Shown piece by piece: positions 9,167 through 18,986 of a DNA stretch of 64,000 nt. The position numbers and the translations under genes were made by a program. The stretch is from AP-15 sp963772295. Lineage in GTDB: Bacteria > Pseudomonadota > Alphaproteobacteria > ATCC43930 > CGMCC-115725. Location: assembly GCA_963772295.1 (NCBI GenBank), contig CAVYWO010000017.1:62001-126000 (forward strand). Direction: 5' to 3'. How positions within the stretch are numbered: the stretch's first letter is position 1; each line of letters begins with the position of its first letter. A model generated the notes under the pieces. It was not told the DNA's origin, did no database searches, and saw only the letters and a program-made list of their open reading frames with translations.

Positions 9167-10292
9167 ATGACCACCCGCCCACCGGCCGAGATCGGCATGT
9201 CGCTCGACGAGGTCGATACCCCGGCGCTCGTCATCGATCTCGACGCCTTCGAGCGCAATTTGAGGCGACTTCCGGAACGGATCGCCGGCACCGCCGTGCG
9301 GCTGCGGCCGCACGCCAAGACCCATAAATGCCCCGTCATCGCCTTGCGGCAGATGGCGCTCGGCGCCGTCGGCGTCTGCGTGCAGAAGGTCGGCGAGGCC
9401 GAGGCGATGGTCCATGGCGGGGTCGCCGACGTGCTCGTCACCAACGAGATCGTCGGCCGGCAGAAGCTGCGGCGGCTGATGGCGCTGGGCCGGCTCGCCC
9501 GCATCGGCGTCTGCGTCGACGATGTGAGCCAGGTCGCGGCGCTGGAAGCGGCCGCCGGCGAAGCCGGGTTGACACTCCCGGTCTATGTCGAGGTCAACAT
9601 GGGCGGCAACCGCTGCGGCGTCGAGCCCGGCGCCCCGGCGCTCGACCTCGCCCGACGGATCGCCGCGGCGCCGCATCTCGGCTTTGCCGGGCTGCAGGCC
9701 TATCACGGATCGGCCCAGCATGTCCGGCAATGGGAGGAGCGCCGGGCGGCAATCGGCATGGCCGCCGACAAGGCGGGCGCCACCCGCGATCTCCTCGAAC
9801 GCCACGGCATCCTTTGCCCGGTGGTGACCGGCGCCGGCACCGGCAGCTTCGAGTTCGAGGCGGAAAGCGGCGTCTACACCGAATTGCAGTGCGGCTCCTA
9901 CATCTTCATGGACGCCGATTACGGCCGCAATCTCGACCGCGACGGCGCGCCGACCCGGGTCTTCGAGCCGAGCCTCTTCGTCTGGGCGACGGTGATGAGC
10001 CGCCCGGCCGAGGCGCGGGCGATCGTCGATGCCGGCCTCAAGGCGCTGGCCTTCGAATTCGGGGCCGCCGCTCGTCTGGGACGAGCCCGCCGCGAGCTAC
10101 GAGCGGGCCTCGGACGAGCATGGCCGGCTCGCGGTTTCGGGTCCCACCAACCGGCTGCGGATCGGCGACAAGATCCGCCTCGTCCCCGGGCATTGCGACC
10201 CGACCGTCAACCTCCACGACTGGTATGTCGGCGTGCGCGGCAGCCGGGTCGAAGCGATCTGGCCGATCACCGCCCGCGGCGCCGTCTATTAA
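9167..10292 (+). pseudogene. D-threonine aldolase-like PLP enzyme, one-base frameshift
   Basis: The first frame shows an alanine-racemase-type N-terminal barrel with the PLP lysine in RLRPHAKTHKCP, then NMGGNRCGVEPG, GLQAYHGSAQH and TGAGTGSFEFE. Near 10058 the frame changes, and the second frame reads SGPPLVWDEPAASYE followed by LVPGHCDPTVNLHDW, the C-terminal metal-binding HxD motif of D-threonine aldolases. Removing one base inside GAATTC at 10055-10060 restores a protein of about 374 residues. The start ATG at 9167 follows GGGAGAG. The enzyme class cleaves D-3-hydroxy amino acids to glycine and an aldehyde. The next gene begins 16 bp later, so the two look co-transcribed. Confidence 0.85.
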
Positions 10293-10307
10293 CCCGAGGA
10301 GGCTCCG

Positions 10308-11262
10308 ATGCCGCAGATGGTGTGCGCCGTCGTCGTCGACCCCGCGAGCCCGGACGGGCTCGCAATCGGGACGGTCGAGCTCGCCCCCGCCGGCCCCGCC
10401 GACGCTACCGTGCGCGTCGCCGCGATCTCGCTCAACCGCGGCGAGGTCAGGCGGGCCTTGTCGCAGAGCCCGGCGGGAGCGCGCCCAGGCTGGGATTTCG
10501 CCGGCGTCGTCGAGGAAGGGGCGGCCGATGGCAGCGGTCCGCCGGCCGGAACGCGGGTGGTCGGTTTATTGCCGTCCGGCGCCTGGGCCGAGCGGGTCCG
10601 TGCGACCGGCGATTGGCTGGCGCCGCTGCCCGACGGCGTCAGCGACGCGCAGGCCGCCTGCCTGCCGGTCGCCGGGTTGACGGCGCTGCATGCGCTGCGC
10701 CAGGGCGGGCTGCTGCTCGGCCGCAAGGTGCTGATCGACGGCGCCACCGGCGGGGTCGGCCATCTCGCCTGCCAGCTCGCCGCCGCCTCAGGCGCCGTCG
10801 TCTGCGGCCAGGTCCGCCGGCCCGAGTTTCGCGCGTTGCTGGCACCTTGGTGCGGCGAGCGGGTGGTGATCGGCGCCGATCTCAAGGCCGCGGCAGCGCA
10901 CGGGCCGTTCCACCTCATCCTCAATTCGGTCGGCGGGTCGGCCTTGGCGGCGGCGCTGTCGATGCTGCCGCCGGGCGGCACCTGCGTCCATTTCGGCGTC
11001 TCCGAGGCCGCCGCCGCGACGATCGAGAGCCGCGACTTCTTCCAGATCGGCGGCGCCAGGCTCTACGGCCTGACCCCGTTTCCACGAATTGCGCCGGGTC
11101 GAGCCCGCCGCGCGCGGCCTGGCCGTCCTGGCTCAGCTGATCGCCGAACAAAAGCTGCGGCCGCACATCGCGGTCGAGGCCGCGTGGAACGAAATCGGCG
11201 CGATCGCCCGTCGCCTCGTCGACCGCGCCTTTCCGGGCAAGGCGGTGCTCCACCTCGCCTGA
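10308..11262 (+). pseudogene. MDR quinone reductase-like protein, one-base frameshift near the C terminus
   Basis: After a strong GAGGAGG site the frame reads a zinc-free MDR enzyme: PGWDFAGVVEEG, then GLTALHALRQGGLLLGRKVL and the Rossmann turn DGATGGVGHLACQLA. At about 11079-11082 the frame shifts. The conserved ending (FHELRRVEPAARGLAVLAQ, then FPGKAVLHLA) continues in another frame to a stop at 11262, meeting the convergent gene. The span is 3n+1, so one extra base in CCGTTTCCAC explains it. The broken product would lose about 60 native residues and gain a long foreign tail. It is a distant paralog of the gene at 8051. Confidence 0.82.
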
Positions 11263-11267
11263 AAGCT

Positions 11268-11910
11268 TCAGGCAATCCGCTCGAAGACGCTGTGCTGCCG
11301 GCTCGTCAGCTTCGGCCGGATCTTCGTGACCCAGTCGCCATAGGCACCGGCCTTTTCCCAGGCCTCGCTCTGCATGACCGTCGGCGAGTTCGAGCTCGTA
11401 GATCGTCAGATAGCGCTCGATGCCGGCCACCGTCGAATGGTCGAGGCGATAGCGCGCCGCGCTGCGCACCCCCGGCACTTTCGCCAGCAGCGGGAAGTGC
11501 TCGGTATCGTAGATCCGGTTGAACTCGGCCTCGTCGGCGGCCGGGATGCCGAGCTGGACGAAGAAGATGTGCGATCTCGATCCCGCCACGCCGATCGGGG
11601 TTCCGGCGGTCCGCTCGAACACGCTGTGCCGGCGGTTTGTCGTATGCGGCCGGATCTTTGGCTTCCATTCGCCCGTATCGGAGGCTTCGGTCCAGGCCGG
11701 GCTGTCGATCACCGCGGCATTGTCGACCTCGTAGATCACCAGATAGCGCGGGATGCCGGGTACCGTCGAATGGTCGAGCCGATAGCGCGCGCAAGTCCGC
11801 ACCCCCGGCACTTTGAGGATCGTCGGCACATGATCCTCGTCGTAGATGCGGTTGAACTCGGCTTCGAGCGCCGCCGGGACATCCATCTGCACGACATAGA
11901 CGTGGGACAT
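11268..11910 (-). pseudogene. Tandem dimeric alpha/beta-barrel protein, one-base frameshift
   Basis: Two similar units of about 100 residues follow each other: FNRIYDEDHVPTILKVPGVR...YRLDHSTVPG and FNRIYDTEHFPLLAKVPGVR...YRLDHSTVAG. The pattern resembles EthD/DUF4286-type ferredoxin-fold domains, which bind or turn over small aromatic compounds. After YLTIYEL the frame breaks near 11389. The other frame continues SPTVMQSEAWEKAGAYGDW to HSVFERIA and a stop at 11268, paralleling the HSVFER ending of the first unit. Removing one base in GAGTTC restores YELDSPTV. The gene converges with the MDR gene, 5 bp apart. Confidence 0.78.
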
Positions 11911-12539
11911 CGCGAATTTCCTCCATTACGCTATTGATAAGTCTTGTCTACCCTGTCGAACAACCGCGTGAGCGGCGCGGCAAGCGCGAGTTTCCGATAC
12001 CGCAGCCCGGTCCGGAACGCGATCCGCGAGATCGGCATGGGCAGCGCCTCCGACGGTCTCGTTATGTGCCGCCCGCGCGACCGGGCTCGAACACCGCGGG
12101 TCGTTGTTGCGCGGCCTCGATCCGCTCGACAAGCAATATCGAGAAGGCCGTGCGCAACGCCGAGGCATCAAGTCTATCAGCTTCGCCGGGGCGGCCAAGC
12201 GCGACATCGATGTGCACCGAGGCGGATCGAGAAACCCGCGATCGGCGGCCGCATGGCGGCAAAGGCCCCTGACACCACTTTTGCCATAGAGTCTCAGAGA
12301 CGCGATTTGCCGTTGCCCAAAACCCCCAAAGGAACGATGCTGGCGCCGCAGCCGCCCGGACATCCGGAGAATGTTGGATCAAACGGAGGGGAAGATCCCT
12401 TTTATGTACTCACAGGCCGGACAACCGGGAACTGCGTCTATGACGCGATCTGGCATAAGCAAACGGGCACAAGGCCAAAGACGGATTAAACACCGCCATG
12501 CCGCGGCCGGCGCCGTCATCGAAATCCAGGAGGTCGAAA
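11911..12539. other. Gene-free stretch of about 630 bp
   Basis: Overlapping frames occur on both strands but I recognise no protein in them. A plus-strand AGGAGG ribosome site at the end belongs to the repeat protein starting at 12540. Confidence 0.4.
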
Positions 12540-12923
12540 ATGATTGATAGAATCGAGTGGGAAATGGTCTCGCGCCGAAGGATGTTTTCGCTTCTCGGAG
12601 TGGCGGTGGCGTTAGGCCTTGCCGTTCCGTCCACGGATGCCGGGGCGCAGACCCCAAATCCTGGGGCGCCGACCCCAAGTGCTGGGGCGCCGACCCCAAA
12701 TCCTGGGGCGCCGACCCCAAGTGCTGGGGCGCCGACCCCGGAGGGTGGGGCGCCGACCCACGGCATGCAGCGGCGTCAGCAGCGGCGCCAAAAGCGCGTC
12801 CAACGCCGTTACGAGCGGCGCGGAGGCAAGCCTGCATCAAGCGAGCCTACACAAACCGCGGCTCCGCCAAGCCAGTCTGCACCAACCCAGCCCGCACCAA
12901 GCCAACCCGGACAGAAACAATAA
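12540..12923 (+). CDS. Exported proline-rich repeat protein
   Basis: This small protein (127 residues) starts at ATG 12540 behind AGGAGGTCG. It has an export signal with consecutive arginines (SRRRMFSLLGVAVALGLAV, cleavage near AGAQ), which could be Tat or Sec. The mature part has five copies of a seven-residue unit of the GAPTPNP/GAPTPSA type, then a strongly basic Arg/Gln-rich segment (RRQQRRQKRVQRRYERR) and a Pro/Ser/Gln tail. No enzymatic domain is present. Similar low-complexity exported basic proteins are common in Rhizobiales and relatives, with no assigned role. It is low-complexity, so homology claims are weak, but signal, start and codon bias support a real gene. Confidence 0.7.
   Translation: MIDRIEWEMVSRRRMFSLLGVAVALGLAVPSTDAGAQTPNPGAPTPSAGAPTPNPGAPTPSAGAPTPEGGAPTHGMQRRQQRRQKRVQRRYERRGGKPASSEPTQTAAPPSQSAPTQPAPSQPGQKQ
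12651..12755 (+). repeat. Five tandem 21-bp repeats inside the exported protein gene
   Basis: Five head-to-tail 21-bp units encode the seven-residue repeat. Four alternate between two variants with CCAAATCCTGG or CCAAGTGCTGG centres; the fifth has diverged. Each of the first four contains an inverted repeat CCCCA...TGGGG, so each can fold as a small hairpin in DNA or mRNA. The array is in frame and could expand or contract without breaking the gene. Confidence 0.9.
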
Positions 12924-13040
12924 CTGATATCAGCGCTGCCCAGCGCCGGCGTCCGAGGTGCTTCGTTGGACTAGCTAGCTCGCCGCCGCCCCCAACCTTT
13001 GTGACCTGCATCCCATGAAGGGAGGTGGGGGTTGAGGAAT

Positions 13041-13388
13041 ATGCGCTTTGTCGGTTGCTTTGTTATGGCAATTTGGGTGTTTTTTCCCGTTGTGGCCTTA
13101 GCAGCCTGCGGCGAGCAATGCGATGCAAAATACGCGTCCAATACCGACGCGTGTCACACGCAGTTTGATAATCCTGCCGACGCAGCGGAGTTGACTGACT
13201 GTATTCAAGAGGCTAGAGACGCCTATCGTGGTTGCTTGGATGATTGTTCGGCACAACTAATTTTGTATTCACCTCTGTCGGTGGGGAGCACAAAAAGGGC
13301 CGCTCTTGGCAACATCGGGCGAGATCGGGCAAAACTTCCCCGTTGTGATCTGTGTCCTGGGATGGAAAACCAGTACACTCGAATGTAG
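13041..13388 (+). CDS. Small secreted cysteine-rich protein
   Basis: About 115 residues with a Sec signal peptide (MRFVGCFVMAIWVFFPVVAL, cleavage after ALAA). The mature part has regularly spaced cysteines: CGEQCDAKY, DACHTQF, TDCIQEA and YRGCLDDC, a helical hairpin-like CX3C pattern seen in small periplasmic proteins that form disulfides. A GGAGGTGG site at 13021 fits either TTG at 13032 or ATG at 13041. The last 40 residues look less protein-like and could be read-through after an older stop. Function unknown. It converges with the large cyclase gene at 13505. Confidence 0.6.
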   Translation: MRFVGCFVMAIWVFFPVVALAACGEQCDAKYASNTDACHTQFDNPADAAELTDCIQEARDAYRGCLDDCSAQLILYSPLSVGSTKRAALGNIGRDRAKLPRCDLCPGMENQYTRM

Positions 13389-13504
13389 TGAAGGTGGTAT
13401 CGGAGGCCGGCGAGGCGATCATCACGGCGGCCGCCTTCGGCCGCGCCCGGGTGCGGTGAAGCGCCGAACGGCGAGAGCGAGCCGCGATACTCTTGGGCCG
13501 CGCG

Positions 13505-16500
13505 CTACCCGCGGGGTGGCTCAACGGCAACGGGCACGGCTCCCTCGCCGATTGCGGCGCCCAAATCATTGTGCAATGCGTCGAGCAGTGCCTTGGCGTC
13601 CATCAGATCCTTGGTGCCGAAGCCCTCGGTGAACCAGCCGTAGATCGGCGCCAGCAGGTCGCGGGCCTCGGGTGCACGGCCCTGGTCGCGCAGCAGTCTT
13701 GCATAGCTGGTCGCAGTCCGCAGCTCCCAGGACCTCGCCTGCTGCGTTCGCGCCCAGTCGAGCGAGGCGAGGTAGGCGCGCTCCGCCGCCTCCGGGTCGC
13801 CCTTGCACGCCAGCAGCCAGCCCTTGATGCGGAGGGTTTCGGCATAGTACCAGCGCTCTTCCCAGCCCGGCCGCTCGACCTGCGCGATCGCCTCGTCGAG
13901 GAGATCGAGCGCCTCAGCGAGATAGCCGCATTGCGCCATGCCCTCGGCCAGCACGGACTTGAAGTAGGGACTGTTGGCTCGACCACCGCCCCTCTCGTAG
14001 ACGGCGAGTCCCGCCTTGAGCAAGGCCATCCCTTCGGCGGTTTGGCCCTTCCGGATCAATCCGATTCCAGACCACGCTGGGACAAAGCACTCGGTCACGA
14101 AGGGCAGGCTGTTTTCGCGACCCAACCGATCGGCCTCTTCGACACGCTTCAGCAGCTCCTCGGGCTCGGCGAGATAATCGAAGACCGTTGCGCCGACGGT
14201 CAGTGCCCAGCCGAGGTCGAATGGATGCCCGCGCCGGCGGGCGTGCGCATCTTTCGCGTCGCTGATCCGCAGGGCTTGCTCGGGATAACCGAGCATCCAG
14301 GTCGATAGCGCCGAATAAGCCAAACTTATTGTTTTCGGGTCATGGTTTTTAATATCGACCAAATGACCATGCCGCTCTTCGCTGTAGAGCGCCAATACCC
14401 GGTCCGCATGCTCCCGGGTCTTGGTCGGATCGCCGAGCCAAAAATGGGCGGTCACCGCGGCGTTGTGCCCAACGATCAGGAGATCCGGGTCGTCGTAGGT
14501 CTCCGCGGCATTCATCAGCTGCGCGACCCAGCGCAGCGACTCGGCGACCCGCCCCCTTGTCAACACGTGGACGAACAGTCCCAGGAATATCGTCACCAGC
14601 GCATCGTTGCGGCAAAGCGAGTGCGCCAGCCCTAACGCGGGGTGCAGGCTGTCCCAGACCTCCTGAGCCGGCCAGCCTTTGAGCGCCATCCAGGCGGTAC
14701 CCAACAGCGTGCGCAGATCCAGTTCGCTGCCGTCGCGCTCGGCCGAGGCCGGCAGCGCGGCGGCCAGCTCCAGACCCTTGTTCAGCTGCGCAATCGCCTC
14801 GGCGAGCGCCATCCGCTTCAGTGCCAGGCTGCCGGCCTTCTGCCACAGCGGGATCGCCTTCTCGGGCTGCCTCGCCGCGGTGTAGTGATGAGCCAGCAGC
14901 TCGGGCTCGGTCGCCTCGATGTTCGGCCAACGCTCCTCGATCGCCTTGGCGATCTTGCCGTGCAATTCGTGCCTGCGTGCTTTGAGCAACGAATCGTAGG
15001 CGGCGTCCTGTACCAGCGCGTGTTTGAAGGTGTAGACCGCGTCTGGCGGCGTCCCCCGCTGGAATGCCAGCCCCGATAGGGCGAGCTGCGCCAGCGCCCG
15101 GTCCAGCTCCGGCGCAGCCTGCGGGGCGACGGCGGCGAGCAGAGCGTAGGAAAACTCGCGGCCGATCGCGGCGCCGATCTGCGCCACCTCGCGCACCGGC
15201 GCAAAGCGCTCGAGCCGCGCCATCAGCGAATCGCGCAATGTCGGCGGGATCGAAAACGCGCCTGCCGGTGCGGCATAGTCCCAGCGCTCGCCGGCGTCGC
15301 GCAGCCCACCCGATTCCAGGATGGATTTGGTCAACTCCTCGACGAACAGCGGCACGCCGTCGGTTTTCTCGAGGATCTGCTCCAGCAAATCCCCAGGCAG
15401 CGCCTTGCCGCCAATGAGCCGCGAGACCAGTGCCGTACTCTGCGCCCGCGTCAGCTTGGTCAGACCCAGCGCCGCCGCATGCCTGTGATGCGACCAGCGG
15501 GGGAGAAACTCGGGCCGGTGTGTGATGACCACGAACAGCGGAACATTGCGCACCCGCTGCATCAGCAGGTCCAATAATTCGAGCGTCGTCGGATCGGCCC
15601 AGTGGGCGTCCTCGAACAGCAGCACCGTCGGCTGCCGGCGGGCGATGGCCGCGGTCGTGTCGACCAGCGCGCGCAAGGTTTCGTCCTTGAATTTCTGCGG
15701 CATGATCGCGACCGTGCCGTAGCGCTCGTCGCCCGGAATCGACAGCATCGCGGCGATGAACCGCAGATCCGCGCGCGGGCGCTCATATTGGCCGACGATC
15801 AGCGCTTCGAGCTTGTCGAGTTTCTGCTCGGCCGTGTCCTCGCGGTCGAAGCGCAAGGCGCGCTCGAAATTGTCGATGATCGGGTAGAACGCACTGCTCG
15901 CGTAATAAGGCGAGCAATGGAAGCGCAGGCTGCGCGCGCCGGCGCTTTCGAGCCGTGCCCGCAACGCGCTCAGGATCCGGCTCTTGCCGATGCCCGGTTC
16001 GCCCGAGAGCAGCACCACCTGGCCTTCGCCATCCCGCGCCAGCTTCCAGCGGTCCATCAAGAGGCCAAGCTCGAGCTCGCGACCGACAAAACCGGAAAGC
16101 CCGCCGCCTTGCCCGGCGTCGAAGCGGCCTTCGGTCGCGGCGATGCCGTCGACCGCCCAGGCCTCGACCGGCTCGGCAAAACCTTTGAGCGCCTGAAGAC
16201 CAAGCGCGCGCAGCGTGAAACGGCTGCCGATGAGCCGGCGGGTGGCGGGGGCGATCACCACCGCGCCGGGCGCGGCCAGCGCCTGCAAGCGGGCGGCAAG
16301 GTTCGGCGTCTCGCCGACCACGGCCTGCTCCTGGGACGAGCCTTCGCCGACGAGATCGCCGACCACCACGAGGCCGGTGGCGATGCCGATGCGCACCTCG
16401 AGCGGGTCGGCGGCGGCGATGCCGCGCACCGCCTCGACCACCGCGAGCCCGGCCCGCACGGCGCGCTCGGCGTCGTCCTCATGCGCGCTCGGATAGCCGA

Positions 16501-16912
16501 AATAGGCCAACACGCCGTCGCCCATATATTTGGCGACAAAGCCGTCGAAGCGCCGCACCGCGCCCGCGACGCCGCGATGATAGGCGCCGATGACGCCGCG
16601 CAGGTCCTCGGGATCGAGCCGCGAAGCGAGCGCCGTCGAACCGACCAGATCGCTGAACACCACCGTCAGCTGCCGGCGCTCCGCCGTCGTGCCGGCACCA
16701 GAGGCCGCAACGCCGGGCTGCGTCCCGCGCGGCTCGGACAAGGCGGCGATGGCCCGCAACAGCCGCTTGCGGTGCCCGAGCGTGACGCCGAGTTGCGCCA
16801 GATCCGCCTCGCTCAGATCGGGCAGGACGGCGGGGTCGATATCGGCTTCGACGAAGGCGTCGCCGTATTGGCCAAGCCCCAGAGCGTCGAGCCATTGCAC
16901 GATGGGTTGCAT
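13505..16912 (-). CDS. SAM domain-class III cyclase-AAA ATPase-TPR protein (intact paralog)
   Basis: This 1135-residue signalling protein has several parts. Residues 1-60 form a SAM-like domain (IVQWLDALGLGQYGDAFVE). Residues about 80-250 form a class III nucleotide cyclase domain with both metal aspartates (VFSDLVGSTALASRL and YMGDGVLAYFGYP) and the transition-state Asn/Arg pair (NLAARLQ). Next is an AAA/STAND-like ATPase with Walker A (SGEPGIGKSRIL) and Walker B-like VLLFEDAHWADP. The C-terminal 500 residues are TPR-like helical repeats. The start at 16912 is chosen because it aligns with the paralog's start at 31693; 16942 is also open. It may make cAMP under control of an NTPase/TPR sensor, but cyclase activity is inferred. 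Confidence 0.92.
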   Translation of the reverse strand: MQPIVQWLDALGLGQYGDAFVEADIDPAVLPDLSEADLAQLGVTLGHRKRLLRAIAALSEPRGTQPGVAASGAGTTAERRQLTVVFSDLVGSTALASRLDPEDLRGVIGAYHRGVAGAVRRFDGFVAKYMGDGVLAYFGYPSAHEDDAERAVRAGLAVVEAVRGIAAADPLEVRIGIATGLVVVGDLVGEGSSQEQAVVGETPNLAARLQALAAPGAVVIAPATRRLIGSRFTLRALGLQALKGFAEPVEAWAVDGIAATEGRFDAGQGGGLSGFVGRELELGLLMDRWKLARDGEGQVVLLSGEPGIGKSRILSALRARLESAGARSLRFHCSPYYASSAFYPIIDNFERALRFDREDTAEQKLDKLEALIVGQYERPRADLRFIAAMLSIPGDERYGTVAIMPQKFKDETLRALVDTTAAIARRQPTVLLFEDAHWADPTTLELLDLLMQRVRNVPLFVVITHRPEFLPRWSHHRHAAALGLTKLTRAQSTALVSRLIGGKALPGDLLEQILEKTDGVPLFVEELTKSILESGGLRDAGERWDYAAPAGAFSIPPTLRDSLMARLERFAPVREVAQIGAAIGREFSYALLAAVAPQAAPELDRALAQLALSGLAFQRGTPPDAVYTFKHALVQDAAYDSLLKARRHELHGKIAKAIEERWPNIEATEPELLAHHYTAARQPEKAIPLWQKAGSLALKRMALAEAIAQLNKGLELAAALPASAERDGSELDLRTLLGTAWMALKGWPAQEVWDSLHPALGLAHSLCRNDALVTIFLGLFVHVLTRGRVAESLRWVAQLMNAAETYDDPDLLIVGHNAAVTAHFWLGDPTKTREHADRVLALYSEERHGHLVDIKNHDPKTISLAYSALSTWMLGYPEQALRISDAKDAHARRRGHPFDLGWALTVGATVFDYLAEPEELLKRVEEADRLGRENSLPFVTECFVPAWSGIGLIRKGQTAEGMALLKAGLAVYERGGGRANSPYFKSVLAEGMAQCGYLAEALDLLDEAIAQVERPGWEERWYYAETLRIKGWLLACKGDPEAAERAYLASLDWARTQQARSWELRTATSYARLLRDQGRAPEARDLLAPIYGWFTEGFGTKDLMDAKALLDALHNDLGAAIGEGAVPVAVEPPRG

Positions 16913-17167
16913 CGACCGATGCCCTTTCGGCCAGCGCGTCATCTTACCCGAGCCAGTCGGATAATCCGGCGAAAAATCGCTCCCGAGCTGCGGTGCTCGC
17001 GGGCTTTCGGCTGCCGGCGATCCACCGCCGGAACCTTCGCCTGAAGAAGACCGACAACGGTCGCGCTGCTTCGTCGATTTGACAAGGCCGGGGTTGCCGC
17101 GTAGCCTCCTGAAACCAAACGCCCGGTTGGTATGCGGCCAATCGGAGCGTCATGTGAAAGGCGAGAA

Positions 17168-18799
17168 ATGGCGATGCCGCGAGAGGGTGATCCCTTCGAT
17201 GCGACCGCGGATTTCGACGCGATCGTCATCGGCGCCGGGGTTTCCGGCCTCTATCAGCTCTATCGGCTGCGCGAACTCGGCCTCGAGGTGCGGGTGCTCG
17301 AAGCCGGCACCGGCGTCGGCGGCACCTGGTATTGGAACCGCTACCCGGGCGCCCGCTTCGATTCGGAGAGCTATACCTACGGCTATTCCTTTTCGCAGGA
17401 ACTCCTGGATGAGTGGAACTGGGCCGAGCGCTTTGCGGGGCAACCCGAGACCCTGCGCTATCTGAACCATGTCGCCGACAAGTTCGACCTGCGACGGGAT
17501 ATCCAGTTCGAGAGCCACGTGACCGCCGCCCACTACCACGAGGAGCGACAGGGCTGGGACCTCACGCTGGCGGATGGCAGGCATTACCGCGCGCGCTTCC
17601 TGATCACCGCCATCGGCGTGCTCTCGGCCCCGACCATGCCGCGCATCGCCGGCGTCGACACGTTCACCGGCCTATCCTGCCACACCGCGCATTGGCCCAA
17701 GCACCCGGTGAGCTTCGACGGCAAGCGGGTCGCGGTGATCGGCACCGGGGCGACCGGCGTGCAGACCATCCAGGAAGTGGCCAAGACCGCGGGGCATCTC
17801 AGCGTCTTCCAGCGCACCCCGCAATGGTGCGCGCCGCTGCTCAACGACAGGATCGGCGACGAGGAGATGGCCCGCATCCGGACCGGCTATCCCGAGATTT
17901 TCGCCCGCTGCCGCGAGACCTATGGCTGCTTCATCCATAATCCCGATCCGCGCTCGGCCCTCGAAGTGACGCCGGAGGAGCGCGAAGCCTTCTTCGAGAA
18001 ACTTTATAGCGAGCCCGGATTCGGCATCTGGATGGGCAATTTCCGCGACATCCTCACCGACCGCGCGGCAAACGCTCTGATCTCCGACTTCGTCGCGCGC
18101 AAGATCCGCCAGCGGGTCACGGACCCGGTGGTCGCTGAGAAGCTGATCCCCAAAAACCACAGCTTCGGCACCCGGCGGGTGCCGCTCGAAACCCGCTATT
18201 ACGAGGTCTACAACAAGCCCAACGTCGAGCTCGTCGACATCAACGAGACGCCGATCGAGCGCATCACGCCGACCGGGATCAAGACCAGCGCTGCCGAGCA
18301 CGCGTTCGACATGATCATTTACGCGACGGGCTTCGACGCGATTACCGGCAGCTTCGACCGCATCGACATCCGGGGCACCGGCGGGCGCTCATTGCAGGAC
18401 GAGTGGGAGGAGGGGCCGCAGACCTATCTCGGCACCCTGGTCGAGGGCTTCCCCAACATGCTGATGGTGATGGGCCCGCATACCGGGCTCGGCAACTTCC
18501 CGCGTGCCGCCGAGTACAATGTCGACTGGATCACGGACCTGATCCGCCATGCGCGCGACCGCGGCCTGACGCGCATCGAGGCCACCGGGGCCGGTGTGGC
18601 CCAATGGACCGACCACGTCAAGGCATGCGGCGAGGGCCTGCTGGCCAACGAGGTCAACTCGTGGATGACCGGCATCAACCGCAACGTCGAGGGCAAAGAG
18701 ACCCGCCGGATCATGCGCTACAGCGGCGGCCACCCCGCCTTTCGCCAGCGCTGCGATGCGGTCGCGGCGGACAGCTATCGCGCGCTCGCATTGGCGTAG
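17168..18799 (+). CDS. Baeyer-Villiger-type flavin monooxygenase
   Basis: This 543-residue FAD/NADPH enzyme has an N-terminal FAD Rossmann motif (VIGAGVSGLYQLYRLRELG), then GGTWYWNRYPGARFDSES and the Baeyer-Villiger fingerprint FTGLSCHTAHWP. A second dinucleotide fold for NADPH follows (VAVIGTGATGVQTIQEVAK) and a late YATGFDAITGSFDRIDI segment. It would insert oxygen next to a ketone to give an ester or lactone, as cyclohexanone/phenylacetone monooxygenases do. Start at 17168 follows AAGGCGAG; ATG at 17174 is a near alternative. It is divergent from the cyclase gene and has no clear partner. Confidence 0.93.
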   Translation: MAMPREGDPFDATADFDAIVIGAGVSGLYQLYRLRELGLEVRVLEAGTGVGGTWYWNRYPGARFDSESYTYGYSFSQELLDEWNWAERFAGQPETLRYLNHVADKFDLRRDIQFESHVTAAHYHEERQGWDLTLADGRHYRARFLITAIGVLSAPTMPRIAGVDTFTGLSCHTAHWPKHPVSFDGKRVAVIGTGATGVQTIQEVAKTAGHLSVFQRTPQWCAPLLNDRIGDEEMARIRTGYPEIFARCRETYGCFIHNPDPRSALEVTPEEREAFFEKLYSEPGFGIWMGNFRDILTDRAANALISDFVARKIRQRVTDPVVAEKLIPKNHSFGTRRVPLETRYYEVYNKPNVELVDINETPIERITPTGIKTSAAEHAFDMIIYATGFDAITGSFDRIDIRGTGGRSLQDEWEEGPQTYLGTLVEGFPNMLMVMGPHTGLGNFPRAAEYNVDWITDLIRHARDRGLTRIEATGAGVAQWTDHVKACGEGLLANEVNSWMTGINRNVEGKETRRIMRYSGGHPAFRQRCDAVAADSYRALALA

Positions 18800-18986
18800 C
18801 GCATTACGCGAGATCCGACGCGGCGGCGCGCCGCCTCGAAGATCAGGTTAAACAAGCACGGCCAATTCACCAGGGAGCGTGTTTCCTGGCATCGGTCGAT
18901 CCGACCGGCTATTTCGTATTGATGTCGTACGGCATTTAGGATAAAATGATTTTTGTCAAAAAAAGTCAAGCGCGAGGGAGGACGTG

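Noticed and set aside
7476..9182. A 568-codon minus-strand frame
   Set aside because: It is an Arg-rich shadow of the MDR gene at 8051-9025 and of the enolase-type gene; the product has no domain pattern.
12651..12755. Tandem repeats as a CRISPR array
   Set aside because: Units are contiguous with no spacers and lie in frame inside a coding sequence.
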